Positions 37,910 through 46,509 of a DNA stretch of 64,000 nt are shown in pieces. Below the pieces are notes generated by a model. It worked only from the letters and a program-made list of their open reading frames with translations. It did no database searches and was not told where the DNA came from. The stretch comes from Winogradskyella psychrotolerans (GTDB taxonomy: Bacteria > Bacteroidota > Bacteroidia > Flavobacteriales > Flavobacteriaceae): positions 186,001 through 250,000 of the forward strand of contig NZ_JAHKPS010000018.1 in NCBI RefSeq assembly GCF_018860565.1. Direction: 5' to 3'. The translations under genes and the position numbers were made by a program. The number at the start of each line of letters is the position of its first letter. Position 1 is the first letter of the stretch.

Positions 37910-39250
37910 ATGTCCATTTTTAAATTACAATACATAAGAAATAAAATTAATGATGCCTTACACAATCCTCTTGTAAAAAACATGATGATTGTTGCTATCA
38001 TAGCAATCCTTATTAAGGTTATTGCTTTTTATAAAGAAACGATCATTGCTGGTAATTTTGGTTTAGATGAGGTAATTGACACCTTTCTTGTCGCCATTTT
38101 AATACCTACATTTATACAAAGTGTCTTTGTGAGTTCTCTTAACAATCTTTTTATACCTAATTACATAGCAGAATTAAAAAGTAACGGCAATAAAGGAGGT
38201 TTTCAATCTTTAATTATAACTATTACAGTTGGCATTTCATTATTCTCTTGTTTACTAGCTTATTTGGGTACAGATATGTTTTTAAACATTGTTTATTCTG
38301 AATTCCCAGATAACTACTATGCCCTCATAAAGGAACAATTATATTTTGTTATGCCCTGTTTATTTTTTTGGGGAATCTCTATAGCACTCCGTGGACTCTT
38401 AGAAGTATCTAATCGCTTTTTAGTAGCGACACTTTCTGAAATAATACCATTACTTACCATGATTTTCTTTTTACTATTTTTAAAAGATAATTTTGGATAT
38501 ATGGTATTAGCCTATGGTACCTTAGCTGGGAGTATATTAGGTTTTGCTTATTTGTTGTTTTTTTCGATAAAATACAATGATTTAACACTTAGCAAACCTG
38601 TTCTAAATGATAACTCTCGTTTAATGATTAATCAGTTACCACCTAAAATATCATCTAGTTTTTTATCTGCAATGAATAATTATATTGATCAATTTTTTGT
38701 AGGTCAACTTGCAGTAGGTTCACTAGCTGCTATTAGTTATGGAAATAGATTGCCTGCTTTTGGTGTAGCTATTGTAATAATGGCTTTAGGTAGTGTTTTA
38801 TTACCCCATTTTTCTCGATTAGTTAATGAAGATTTAAAAGCGGCATATCATCAACTCTTTAGAGCTCTAAAATTAATCTTAGGTATAGGCATAATAATTG
38901 TTATAATTAGTGTTTTTATGTCAGATTGGATTGTTGAACTATGGTTAGAAAGAGATCAATTCACACATAAAGACACCTTAAAAGTTTCTACTATTCAGCA
39001 GATTCTATTAATTAGTGTACCTTTTAATTTATGTACATTGATAATGGTTAAGTTCCTTACCAGTATTAACAAAAATAGATTTATGGCATGGGTTTCTTTA
39101 GCAAATTTAATTATTAATATTACGCTAAACTTTATTCTTATAAAATATTACGATGTTTATGGGCTTGTATTAAGTACCACTTTGGTATTTATATTGGGTA
39201 GTGTGTTTTATTTCTCTTATACTTACAAACAATATAAATTGATTAAGTAA
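37910..39250 (+). CDS. MurJ/MviN-like polysaccharide flippase
   Basis: The 446-residue polytopic protein has about 12-14 hydrophobic segments and is a member of the MOP superfamily. The N-terminal region (KVIAFYKETIIAGNFGLDEVIDTFLVA) and FFWGISIALRGLLE and LPAFGVAIVIMALGSVLLPHFSRL stretches are typical of MurJ relatives used in EPS clusters. It would flip the undecaprenyl-linked repeat unit across the inner membrane, taking the place of Wzx. Its stop overlaps the next start by one base (TAATG). Confidence 0.82.
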   Translation: MSIFKLQYIRNKINDALHNPLVKNMMIVAIIAILIKVIAFYKETIIAGNFGLDEVIDTFLVAILIPTFIQSVFVSSLNNLFIPNYIAELKSNGNKGGFQSLIITITVGISLFSCLLAYLGTDMFLNIVYSEFPDNYYALIKEQLYFVMPCLFFWGISIALRGLLEVSNRFLVATLSEIIPLLTMIFFLLFLKDNFGYMVLAYGTLAGSILGFAYLLFFSIKYNDLTLSKPVLNDNSRLMINQLPPKISSSFLSAMNNYIDQFFVGQLAVGSLAAISYGNRLPAFGVAIVIMALGSVLLPHFSRLVNEDLKAAYHQLFRALKLILGIGIIIVIISVFMSDWIVELWLERDQFTHKDTLKVSTIQQILLISVPFNLCTLIMVKFLTSINKNRFMAWVSLANLIINITLNFILIKYYDVYGLVLSTTLVFILGSVFYFSYTYKQYKLIK

Positions 39251-40314
39251 TGAAAATAGATTTTGTCGTCAATTCCTTAGTAGCCGGTGGTGCCGAACGC
39301 GTGCTAATTCTACTTGCAAATCATTTTGATAACAAGGGGCATGATGTTACCATTATTACATTCAATGAACCTGAAATATTTTCAGCTAATCCAACAGTTA
39401 AACGTATTAAATTACATGATGGTAAAATAAAAAATCATACGATAAGAAGTATTATAAACCTATACAAGATCTATTCAGATAAAAAAAACAGGCCTGATAT
39501 TCTAATGCCTTTTATGACACAAACCAACTTTATAGGTGCACTAATAGGAAAGCTTAGAGGTATTAAAGTGGTTTCTGCTGAGCACAATAACCATTTAAGG
39601 AAAACCGATTTTATTGGAAAATTAGCTAGAAAGTATATGTATAGTAAATCTGACGCATTAACAGTACTTACCAAGTTTGATGAAGAATATTATAAAAGTA
39701 AAGGTGTTAATGCCTATATAATGCCTAATCCTTGTACGTTTGACATTTATAAAGAGACAGAAAGAAATAGAAAAAAAATAATATTAGCTGTTGGTGATTT
39801 AAATAGATATCACCATAAAGGATTTGATAACCTCATTCCGTTGATTGCACCTGTATTAAAGAAAAATAAAGATTGGAAACTAAAGCTCGTTGGTGGTGGT
39901 GATGAAGGCACAAAGTTACTAAAGAACCTAACTAAAGAACATGAAATTGAAGATCAGGTTATTTTTGAAGGTTATTCAACAAAAGTTTCTGAAATTATGG
40001 CAGAATCAGAAATCTATGTACTTTCATCAAGAACTGAAGGCTTACCTATGGTAATACTAGAAGCCTTTGCACGTGGAGCCGCTTGTATTGCTTTTGATTG
40101 CATTACTGGTCCTTCAGATATTATAGACTCTAACAAAAATGGCATTCTTATAGAGGATCAAAACTTTCAGGCAATGTCCGAAGGGTTAGATAAGTTAATA
40201 AATAATCCTCTTTTAAGAATTAAATTAGCTAATGAAGGTGCTAAATCCTTAGAAAAATATAATATAGATACTATTTATAATAATTACTTAAATATTTTTA
40301 AAAATATTCTATAA
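39250..40314 (+). CDS. GT4-family glycosyltransferase
   Basis: The 354-residue GT-B enzyme has the N-terminal loop NSLVAGGAERVLILLA, which binds acceptor and donor. Its C-terminal E-x7-E motif is in SSRTEGLPMVILEA. Such retaining enzymes transfer a sugar from a nucleotide donor to the growing lipid-linked oligosaccharide on the cytoplasmic side. Donor and acceptor are not predictable. It is coupled to the flippase gene by a one-base overlap and is followed two bases later by the polymerase-like gene. Confidence 0.9.
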   Translation: MKIDFVVNSLVAGGAERVLILLANHFDNKGHDVTIITFNEPEIFSANPTVKRIKLHDGKIKNHTIRSIINLYKIYSDKKNRPDILMPFMTQTNFIGALIGKLRGIKVVSAEHNNHLRKTDFIGKLARKYMYSKSDALTVLTKFDEEYYKSKGVNAYIMPNPCTFDIYKETERNRKKIILAVGDLNRYHHKGFDNLIPLIAPVLKKNKDWKLKLVGGGDEGTKLLKNLTKEHEIEDQVIFEGYSTKVSEIMAESEIYVLSSRTEGLPMVILEAFARGAACIAFDCITGPSDIIDSNKNGILIEDQNFQAMSEGLDKLINNPLLRIKLANEGAKSLEKYNIDTIYNNYLNIFKNIL

Positions 40315-40316
40315 TT

Positions 40317-41507
40317 ATGAAAAAGAGTCTTCTAATTCATATTTGCTTTTTATTACCCTTTGTACTTACGGTTTTCAACCTACAAGTTTTTATTACAAGA
40401 TTAGTATCTATGGCGATAGCTCAAGTTATGGCATATGGAAATTTAGGATTATTAATACTAGGCGTTGCTTTATGTATTAAAAATAAAGGTCCATTATCAA
40501 AAACTGCTCGTTTATGGATTATTTTTTATCTCTTATATTTTACTTTTGCAATTTTAGCTAGTGCTATTCATTTTAATCCAGCTAATATTTTAGTTGCAAT
40601 TATTCCATTTATATATGTTTTAGCTTTCTATGTTTATTTAAGTATACCGGAAAACCGCAAGGTTTTTGGTAACATAGCTGTTTTAGCATTTGTTTTATCT
40701 GGAATTCTAAGTATCTATTTATATAGTATAAATTTTGATTTAGATCGTGGAGGCACTTATGCATATAAGGACAGATCTGGTGGTGTTTATGCAGATGCTA
40801 ACAATACAGCATTAGCAGCAATAATTTCTGTTGTTTTAATTTTTAAGCTGTACAACCCTAAGAAAAGGATATTTAAACTGTTTAAATTATTAACTATAGG
40901 GATTATGGTTTACGGTTTGATTCTTACATTCTCTAACACAGGTTTTATGGTGTTTATTATTTGCTTAGCGATACTTAACCATAAGTTTTTCAGCGGATTA
41001 AGATTGATTCTAGGTCTCTCATTACTTCCTTTCGTATATTTAGCTTTAGCTAATCTAAATACATTAACTGCAGATTTAAATTTAATTGGTCAACAGCGAG
41101 CTAAAATTGATAACATTGTAAACATTGTCACTTTTAATACAGACAAGGTTGATACTTCTGGAAGAAATGAACTCTTAATGAAACTCATAACTAATTATGT
41201 ATTTGAAAACCCTATATTAGGTAATGGTGTAGATTTTGCTAATTCTCAAAGCGCACATAATACAATTATTGGTGTCTGGGCAGATGCCGGGATTTTTGTT
41301 TTATTATTTTTCTTATTTATGTTAGGTAAATATTTCTTAGAAGCTATAAAAAGCCCTCCTGATATAAGATATTTTGTACTACCAATGCTATTAGTTCTAT
41401 GCATATTTATGTTAAGTTTGCAAAGTGTAATAAATCAACCATATTTCATGGCTTTATTTGTGTACATGGGATATCTTGTTGATAATAAAAACATAAAAAT
41501 AGCTTAA
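40317..41507 (+). CDS. O-antigen ligase/polymerase-like membrane protein (Wzy role)
   Basis: The 396-residue protein has about 10-12 membrane segments and a large outer loop containing TSGRNELL, NPILGNGVDF and SAHNTIIGVWADAGI, the signature of the Wzy/WaaL family. In a cluster with a flippase, Wza and Wzc homologues it most likely polymerises the repeat unit in the periplasm. A ligase role cannot be excluded. Confidence 0.82.
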   Translation: MKKSLLIHICFLLPFVLTVFNLQVFITRLVSMAIAQVMAYGNLGLLILGVALCIKNKGPLSKTARLWIIFYLLYFTFAILASAIHFNPANILVAIIPFIYVLAFYVYLSIPENRKVFGNIAVLAFVLSGILSIYLYSINFDLDRGGTYAYKDRSGGVYADANNTALAAIISVVLIFKLYNPKKRIFKLFKLLTIGIMVYGLILTFSNTGFMVFIICLAILNHKFFSGLRLILGLSLLPFVYLALANLNTLTADLNLIGQQRAKIDNIVNIVTFNTDKVDTSGRNELLMKLITNYVFENPILGNGVDFANSQSAHNTIIGVWADAGIFVLLFFLFMLGKYFLEAIKSPPDIRYFVLPMLLVLCIFMLSLQSVINQPYFMALFVYMGYLVDNKNIKIA

Positions 41508-41864
41508 ACATTAAGCTTTTTATATTTCCTCATGCCAAGTTAAAAAAGTACAACAAATAAAAAAATTACATAGACAACTGAATTTAATTTCAACAACTCA
41601 TTTTCAACCGATTAAACACTTACTCTATACTGTTGTCTAGTTTACATTTAATCTCTAATTAATATTTCTAACCGTTTTTAAACACTCGAATTTATATTAT
41701 TTAAAGAAATAGACGAATAATTCATCTTTCTTTTTACTAATTCATGCAGATAGTAGTATATAATGTCCATTCAAAGAATAATTTTGATACTTTTACACAC
41801 TTGTGACATCTTTACATTTCGGATTTATAACCTATTATAATGAAGACCCAAATTTTAACCATAT
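41508..41864. other. 357-base non-coding spacer before the MBOAT gene
   Basis: No credible ORF. TACATTTC near 41812-41819 is one base from the -7 consensus, close to the MBOAT start, with no good -33. The 8-bp match TAGACAAC (41571) / GTTGTCTA (41632) has a 53-nt gap and may be chance. Confidence 0.35.
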
Positions 41865-43298
41865 ATGTTTTTTAATTCAATAGAATTTTTCATATTTCTA
41901 CCTATTGTTTTTGGGCTTTATTGGCTCATTGGCGGTAAAAATATTAAAACCCAAAATCTTCTTGTTGCAACTGCTAGTTACGTTTTTTACGGCTGGTGGG
42001 ATTGGAGATTTCTGTCACTCATATTATTTAGCTCTTTAGTTGACTATTCTGTAGGAATAGCACTTGGTAAAAATGAGAAACCAACTACTAGAAAAACATT
42101 ACTTTGGATTAGTATCTGCGTTAATCTTGGCTTCTTAGGTTTTTTTAAATATTATAATTTCTTTGTAGATAGCTTAATTAATTCCTTCACGTTTTTTGGC
42201 TCAGAACTCAGTATAAATACACTTAACATTATATTACCAGTAGGAATTAGCTTTTATACGTTTCAAACGTTAAGTTATACTATAGATGTTTACAATAGAA
42301 AACTAGAACCAACTAAAGATTTTGTAGGTTTTATGGCTTTCGTTAGCTTTTTTCCACAATTAGTAGCTGGTCCAATTGAAAGAGCGACCAACCTATTACC
42401 TCAATTTTCAGTTGAACGAAAATTTGATTATAGAAACGCGGTCGATGGCTTAAGACAAGTACTTTGGGGATTATTTAAAAAAATAGTAATCGCAGATAAT
42501 TGTGCTAAATATGCTAACCTAATATTTAATAACCATACAGATTACAATGGAAGCACACTGTTACTGGGGGCTTTTTTCTTTGCATTTCAGATTTACGGAG
42601 ATTTCTCAGGATATTCTGATATTGCTATTGGTATTTCAAGATTATTTGGTTTTAATTTAAAAAGAAACTTCGCGTTTCCTTACTTCTCTAGAGATATCGC
42701 AGAGTTCTGGAGACGTTGGCATATATCACTTTCTACATGGTTTAGAGATTACTTGTATATTCCATTAGGAGGAAGTAGAGGAGGCACAAGTATGAAGGTC
42801 AGAAATACATTTATCATCTTCATTGTTAGTGGTTTTTGGCATGGAGCAAATTGGACCTTTGTAATCTGGGGAGCTCTAAACGCTATATACTTTTTACCGT
42901 TATTGCTAGCTAATAAAAATAGAGTTAACACAAATTTAGTTGCTGAAGGAAAATATTTACCTAGCATAAAAGAGCTTGGTCAGATGGGATTTACCTTTTT
43001 ATTGACGTTAATAGCTTGGGTGTTTTTTAGAGCAGATAACGTTACACATGCATTTTCTTATTTAAAAGGTATCTTTTCAGAATCTCTATTTTCTTGGGTA
43101 GAAATTTTCCCGAGTACAATTTTAGGTTTAGTATTCTTTTTTATCATTACAGAATGGCTAGGAAGAAGTGGAGAATATGCTATTGAAAAAGTAGATTTTA
43201 TAAACAGACCTATACGTTGGGGGTTTTATCTGCTACTAATTATATTAATGTTTGCTTTTACGGGAGAAGAACAACAATTTATCTACTTTCAATTCTAA
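41865..43298 (+). CDS. MBOAT-family membrane O-acyltransferase (AlgI-like)
   Basis: The 477-residue polytopic protein begins MFFNSIEFFIFLPIVFGLYW, as is typical of AlgI/DltB relatives, and has about 10-12 membrane helices. SWFFPQL-like VSFFPQLVAGPIERA, RRWHISLSTWFRDYLYIPLGG and the catalytic-histidine region GFWHGANWTFVIWG are all present. These enzymes pass acyl groups, usually acetyl, to a periplasmic polysaccharide. The SGNH protein three bases downstream is its likely partner. Confidence 0.92.
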   Translation: MFFNSIEFFIFLPIVFGLYWLIGGKNIKTQNLLVATASYVFYGWWDWRFLSLILFSSLVDYSVGIALGKNEKPTTRKTLLWISICVNLGFLGFFKYYNFFVDSLINSFTFFGSELSINTLNIILPVGISFYTFQTLSYTIDVYNRKLEPTKDFVGFMAFVSFFPQLVAGPIERATNLLPQFSVERKFDYRNAVDGLRQVLWGLFKKIVIADNCAKYANLIFNNHTDYNGSTLLLGAFFFAFQIYGDFSGYSDIAIGISRLFGFNLKRNFAFPYFSRDIAEFWRRWHISLSTWFRDYLYIPLGGSRGGTSMKVRNTFIIFIVSGFWHGANWTFVIWGALNAIYFLPLLLANKNRVNTNLVAEGKYLPSIKELGQMGFTFLLTLIAWVFFRADNVTHAFSYLKGIFSESLFSWVEIFPSTILGLVFFFIITEWLGRSGEYAIEKVDFINRPIRWGFYLLLIILMFAFTGEEQQFIYFQF

Positions 43299-43301
43299 AT
43301 C

Positions 43302-44222
43302 ATGAAGAAATTCTTAAAAAATATAATAATATTTTTTCTTCTAGCTTTAATAGTTGGAGAAATTGTTGTTAGAGTGACACACACAATGTCTGATATCCCA
43401 CAAAGAGTTATTGACGAGAATGGGATACAAAAATATTACCCCAACCAAGAAGGTTACTGGAAAGGTGGTGATCATAAATGGAGTATTAATAAATTAGGTT
43501 GGCCTGGAGAATTACCAAATAGTTATGATAATCTAATCATGATTATTGGAGATTCATATATCGAAAATTTTATGAATCCTAATGATTGTCACCAATCAGC
43601 ATTCTTAAAGAAAAACATGAAAACGTTTAATTTCATGGAAGCCGGTCGTTCTGGTGTATCGCTTATTGAAGCTATGGAAATTAGTAAAAACTTAGATTCT
43701 TTAAAACCTGTAAAAACATTAGTTTACGTAAACAATAATGATTTTTACGAAAGCATTAGAGACATTAAACCCCTACAAGATATAACGCAAGTTAATCTTA
43801 AAAATGGTACAATTGTTTACGGTAAAATGAAAGCACCTTTATTTAAAAAGATTTTATATAATTGGAAATTACTTTACTATTTCTATACTCGATTTCCACT
43901 AAATAATCAATCAGAAAACGCAGAAGCACCTATTGTTAATGAAGCTATTGAAGAGAATAACGATAAATTAAAATCAAAGTCCGAGGTATTTGATTTAATT
44001 AATTACATAAAAGATAATTATTCCATTAAAGATAAAGTCTTTGTATTTCACCCAAATAGTAATACAGAAATCATTAAACAATGTAAAAATCTTGGCTTCA
44101 ATGTAATCGTTTTAGACTCTAGCAAAGATGATAAAAAATGGGTATTTGATCACGATAGCCACTGGACTTGTTACGGACATGAACAAGTGGCAAAGCAAAT
44201 TTCTAATGCTTTATTAAAATAG
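43302..44222 (+). CDS. Membrane-anchored SGNH/AlgJ-like protein
   Basis: The 306-residue protein has one N-terminal membrane anchor (about 6-24) and a periplasmic domain with the SGNH block I motif IIGDSYIENF (G83-D84-S85). EAGRSG follows as the block II glycine, and VNNNDF as a block III-like site. The C-terminal DSHWTCYGH (D285, H287) is the Asp-x-His-Trp pattern familiar from AlgX/AlgJ. It likely completes acetyl transfer begun by the adjacent MBOAT protein, or removes acetyl groups. The GDS and DxH residues suggest it is catalytically intact. Confidence 0.75.
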   Translation: MKKFLKNIIIFFLLALIVGEIVVRVTHTMSDIPQRVIDENGIQKYYPNQEGYWKGGDHKWSINKLGWPGELPNSYDNLIMIIGDSYIENFMNPNDCHQSAFLKKNMKTFNFMEAGRSGVSLIEAMEISKNLDSLKPVKTLVYVNNNDFYESIRDIKPLQDITQVNLKNGTIVYGKMKAPLFKKILYNWKLLYYFYTRFPLNNQSENAEAPIVNEAIEENNDKLKSKSEVFDLINYIKDNYSIKDKVFVFHPNSNTEIIKQCKNLGFNVIVLDSSKDDKKWVFDHDSHWTCYGHEQVAKQISNALLK

Positions 44223-44255
44223 AATAATCTATAATTTAGATTTCAATTAATATCA

Positions 44256-45329
44256 ATGAGCAATCAACCCAAAATAAAAATAATGTTTATTCTTCCTTCT
44301 CTAAGTGCTGGTGGTGCAGAACGCGTTATTTCATTTGTCTCTCAAAATATAGATAAAGAAAAATTTCACCCCCTTTTAGTTATTGCTGGTTTCGAAAAAG
44401 ATGCAGCTTATGATGTAAGTAATGTAGAAGTTACTTACCTTAATAAACCTAGAATTTTAACTGCATTACCTTCAATAATAGGTAGTATTAAAAACCGTAA
44501 ACCGCAAATAGTAGTAAGCTCTATTTCGCATGTTAACACAGCAATGTCCATGCTCTCTCCATTTTTCAAAAAAACGAAATTTATAGGTAGAGAAGCTACA
44601 GTATTGAGTAAACGCGGCAATGAAAAGAAAATAAGACAATGGTCGCCTTTTAGATTATTACCTAATGGGTTTAAAAATTTAGATGCCTTAATTTGCCAAT
44701 CTCAAGATATGGCAAAGGATATGATTACCAATTTCAATATTCCTAAAAAGAACATCTACGTCATCAACAATCCTATTTCTAATTTGCCAGAGGTAAAACA
44801 AACACAACCTACTACTAAAATTAAAAAGTTTATTACTGTAGGACGATTAACCGAAGTAAAAGGTCATCTGAGACTTTTAAATATCCTTTCTAAATTAGAT
44901 CAACCATTTAGTTATACTATTATTGGTAAAGGCAATCTTAAAGATGAAATTTTCGAAAAAGCAAAAACTTTAGGAATATATGATAATATTAAGTACGTCC
45001 CTTTTACAAACAAAGTCAATGATTATATCACAGAGCACGACTTATTTTTACAAGGTTCTTATGTCGAAGGCTTTCCCAATGCCTTATTAGAAAGTTGTGT
45101 CGTTGGCACACCTGTAATCGCATTTAAAGCTCCTGGAGGAACAAAAGAAATTGTAGAAAATGGTATCAATGGTTTTTTAGTCGAAAACGAAGAAGAATAT
45201 CTTCAAAAACTAAAAGACTCTAAAACATGGAATCCTAAAGATGTTAGAGCATCTGTTTATAAAAAATTCAATAAAGATGTAATTCTTCAACAGTACGAAG
45301 ACTTATTTGAAAATATTGTAAAACACTAA
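44256..45329 (+). CDS. GT4-family glycosyltransferase
   Basis: The 357-residue GT-B enzyme has LPSLSAGGAERVISFVS near the N-terminus, VGRLTEVKGHLRLL at the start of the C-terminal domain and an E-x7-E motif in VEGFPNALLES. It is the second of four GT4 genes in the run and is followed nine bases later by the third. Specificity is unknown. Confidence 0.9.
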   Translation: MSNQPKIKIMFILPSLSAGGAERVISFVSQNIDKEKFHPLLVIAGFEKDAAYDVSNVEVTYLNKPRILTALPSIIGSIKNRKPQIVVSSISHVNTAMSMLSPFFKKTKFIGREATVLSKRGNEKKIRQWSPFRLLPNGFKNLDALICQSQDMAKDMITNFNIPKKNIYVINNPISNLPEVKQTQPTTKIKKFITVGRLTEVKGHLRLLNILSKLDQPFSYTIIGKGNLKDEIFEKAKTLGIYDNIKYVPFTNKVNDYITEHDLFLQGSYVEGFPNALLESCVVGTPVIAFKAPGGTKEIVENGINGFLVENEEEYLQKLKDSKTWNPKDVRASVYKKFNKDVILQQYEDLFENIVKH

Positions 45330-45337
45330 ACGCATAA

Positions 45338-46492
45338 ATGAAACTTGGTATTTTAATATATTCATTATCCGGAGGTGGCGCAGAACGCGTCGTCTCATAC
45401 CTTGTGTCTTATTGTATAAAAAACAATATAGATGTTCATTTAATTTTAATGAACCCTACCATAAAGTACGATATTCCAAAAAATACTAAGATTCATTATA
45501 TTGAAAAATCCAATCCTAGCGAAAGCGGTATAAAAAAAGCTTTAAAAATACCTGTTCTAGCATATAAATATGCCAAACTCGTAAAACAACTCAAACTTAC
45601 TCATAGTTTAAGCTTTTTAACCAGACCATCTTTTATTAATGTCCTTGCCAGTAAGCTAACAACATATAAGTTTAAAGTAATAACAAATGAGAGAGCCTTC
45701 CCTAGCCTACAATATAGCTACAAAGGATTTCAATCGTCTTTTAACAAAACCTTAATTAAAGCACTATACAAGAAATCAGATTTAGTAATCTCTAATTCTT
45801 ATGGAAATGCGGGTGACTTGGTTGATAATTTTGAAGTCCCTTCAGAAAAAATGAAGGTCATTCATAATCCCATTGACCTAAGTAAAATTGAAAACATAGA
45901 ACCAAATTTATCATTCTTTGATTCTGAAAAATTCAATATTATTACACTTGGCCGTATAGATATTGGAAAGAATTACGAAATGTTGATAAGAGCCATTCAT
46001 CAACTTCAAAATCCTTTATTGCAATTATACATTTTTGGTGTTGGCGATTTACATGAAGAATTTGAACAACTTATTGAAGCACTAGAATTAAAAGAGCAAG
46101 TTTACTTAATGGGCTTTAGTCCAAACCCTTATCAATATCTTAAATCTGCAGATTTATTTATATTTGGTTCAAATCACGAAGGGTTTCCAAATGTATTATT
46201 AGAAGCTATGGCATGCAGATTACCAATATTAAGTACCAATTGCCAATCTGGACCAAGTGAAATCATGGAATTAGAAACGGTAAAAGAAGATATAATGATT
46301 ACCGATTATGGCATTTTAGTACCAATTAAGAATACAGACCTAATGGCTAAAGGCATTAGCTATTTTATAGATCATAAAACTTACACTGAAACGTGTAAAA
46401 CAAATAGTAAAAGTCGGATTAAAGACTTCGAAAAAGATACCATTTTAAAGAAATATATAGATCTAATAAATAGCACAAACATAGCTCATTAG
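45338..46492 (+). CDS. GT4-family glycosyltransferase
   Basis: The 384-residue GT-B enzyme has IYSLSGGGAERVVSYLV at the N-terminus, LGRIDIGKNYEMLI opening the donor domain and an E-x7-E motif in HEGFPNVLLEA. SGPSEI follows, as in many poly-isoprenol-oligosaccharide transferases. It shares strong N-terminal similarity with the preceding gene product and may be an ancient tandem paralogue. Specificity is unknown. Confidence 0.9.
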   Translation: MKLGILIYSLSGGGAERVVSYLVSYCIKNNIDVHLILMNPTIKYDIPKNTKIHYIEKSNPSESGIKKALKIPVLAYKYAKLVKQLKLTHSLSFLTRPSFINVLASKLTTYKFKVITNERAFPSLQYSYKGFQSSFNKTLIKALYKKSDLVISNSYGNAGDLVDNFEVPSEKMKVIHNPIDLSKIENIEPNLSFFDSEKFNIITLGRIDIGKNYEMLIRAIHQLQNPLLQLYIFGVGDLHEEFEQLIEALELKEQVYLMGFSPNPYQYLKSADLFIFGSNHEGFPNVLLEAMACRLPILSTNCQSGPSEIMELETVKEDIMITDYGILVPIKNTDLMAKGISYFIDHKTYTETCKTNSKSRIKDFEKDTILKKYIDLINSTNIAH

Positions 46493-46509
46493 ATAAAACG
46501 AATTAAAGT

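Noticed and set aside
41571..41639. TAGACAAC / GTTGTCTA inverted match
   Set aside because: Eight bases with a 53-nt gap in AT-rich DNA is not convincing, and no other feature supports it.
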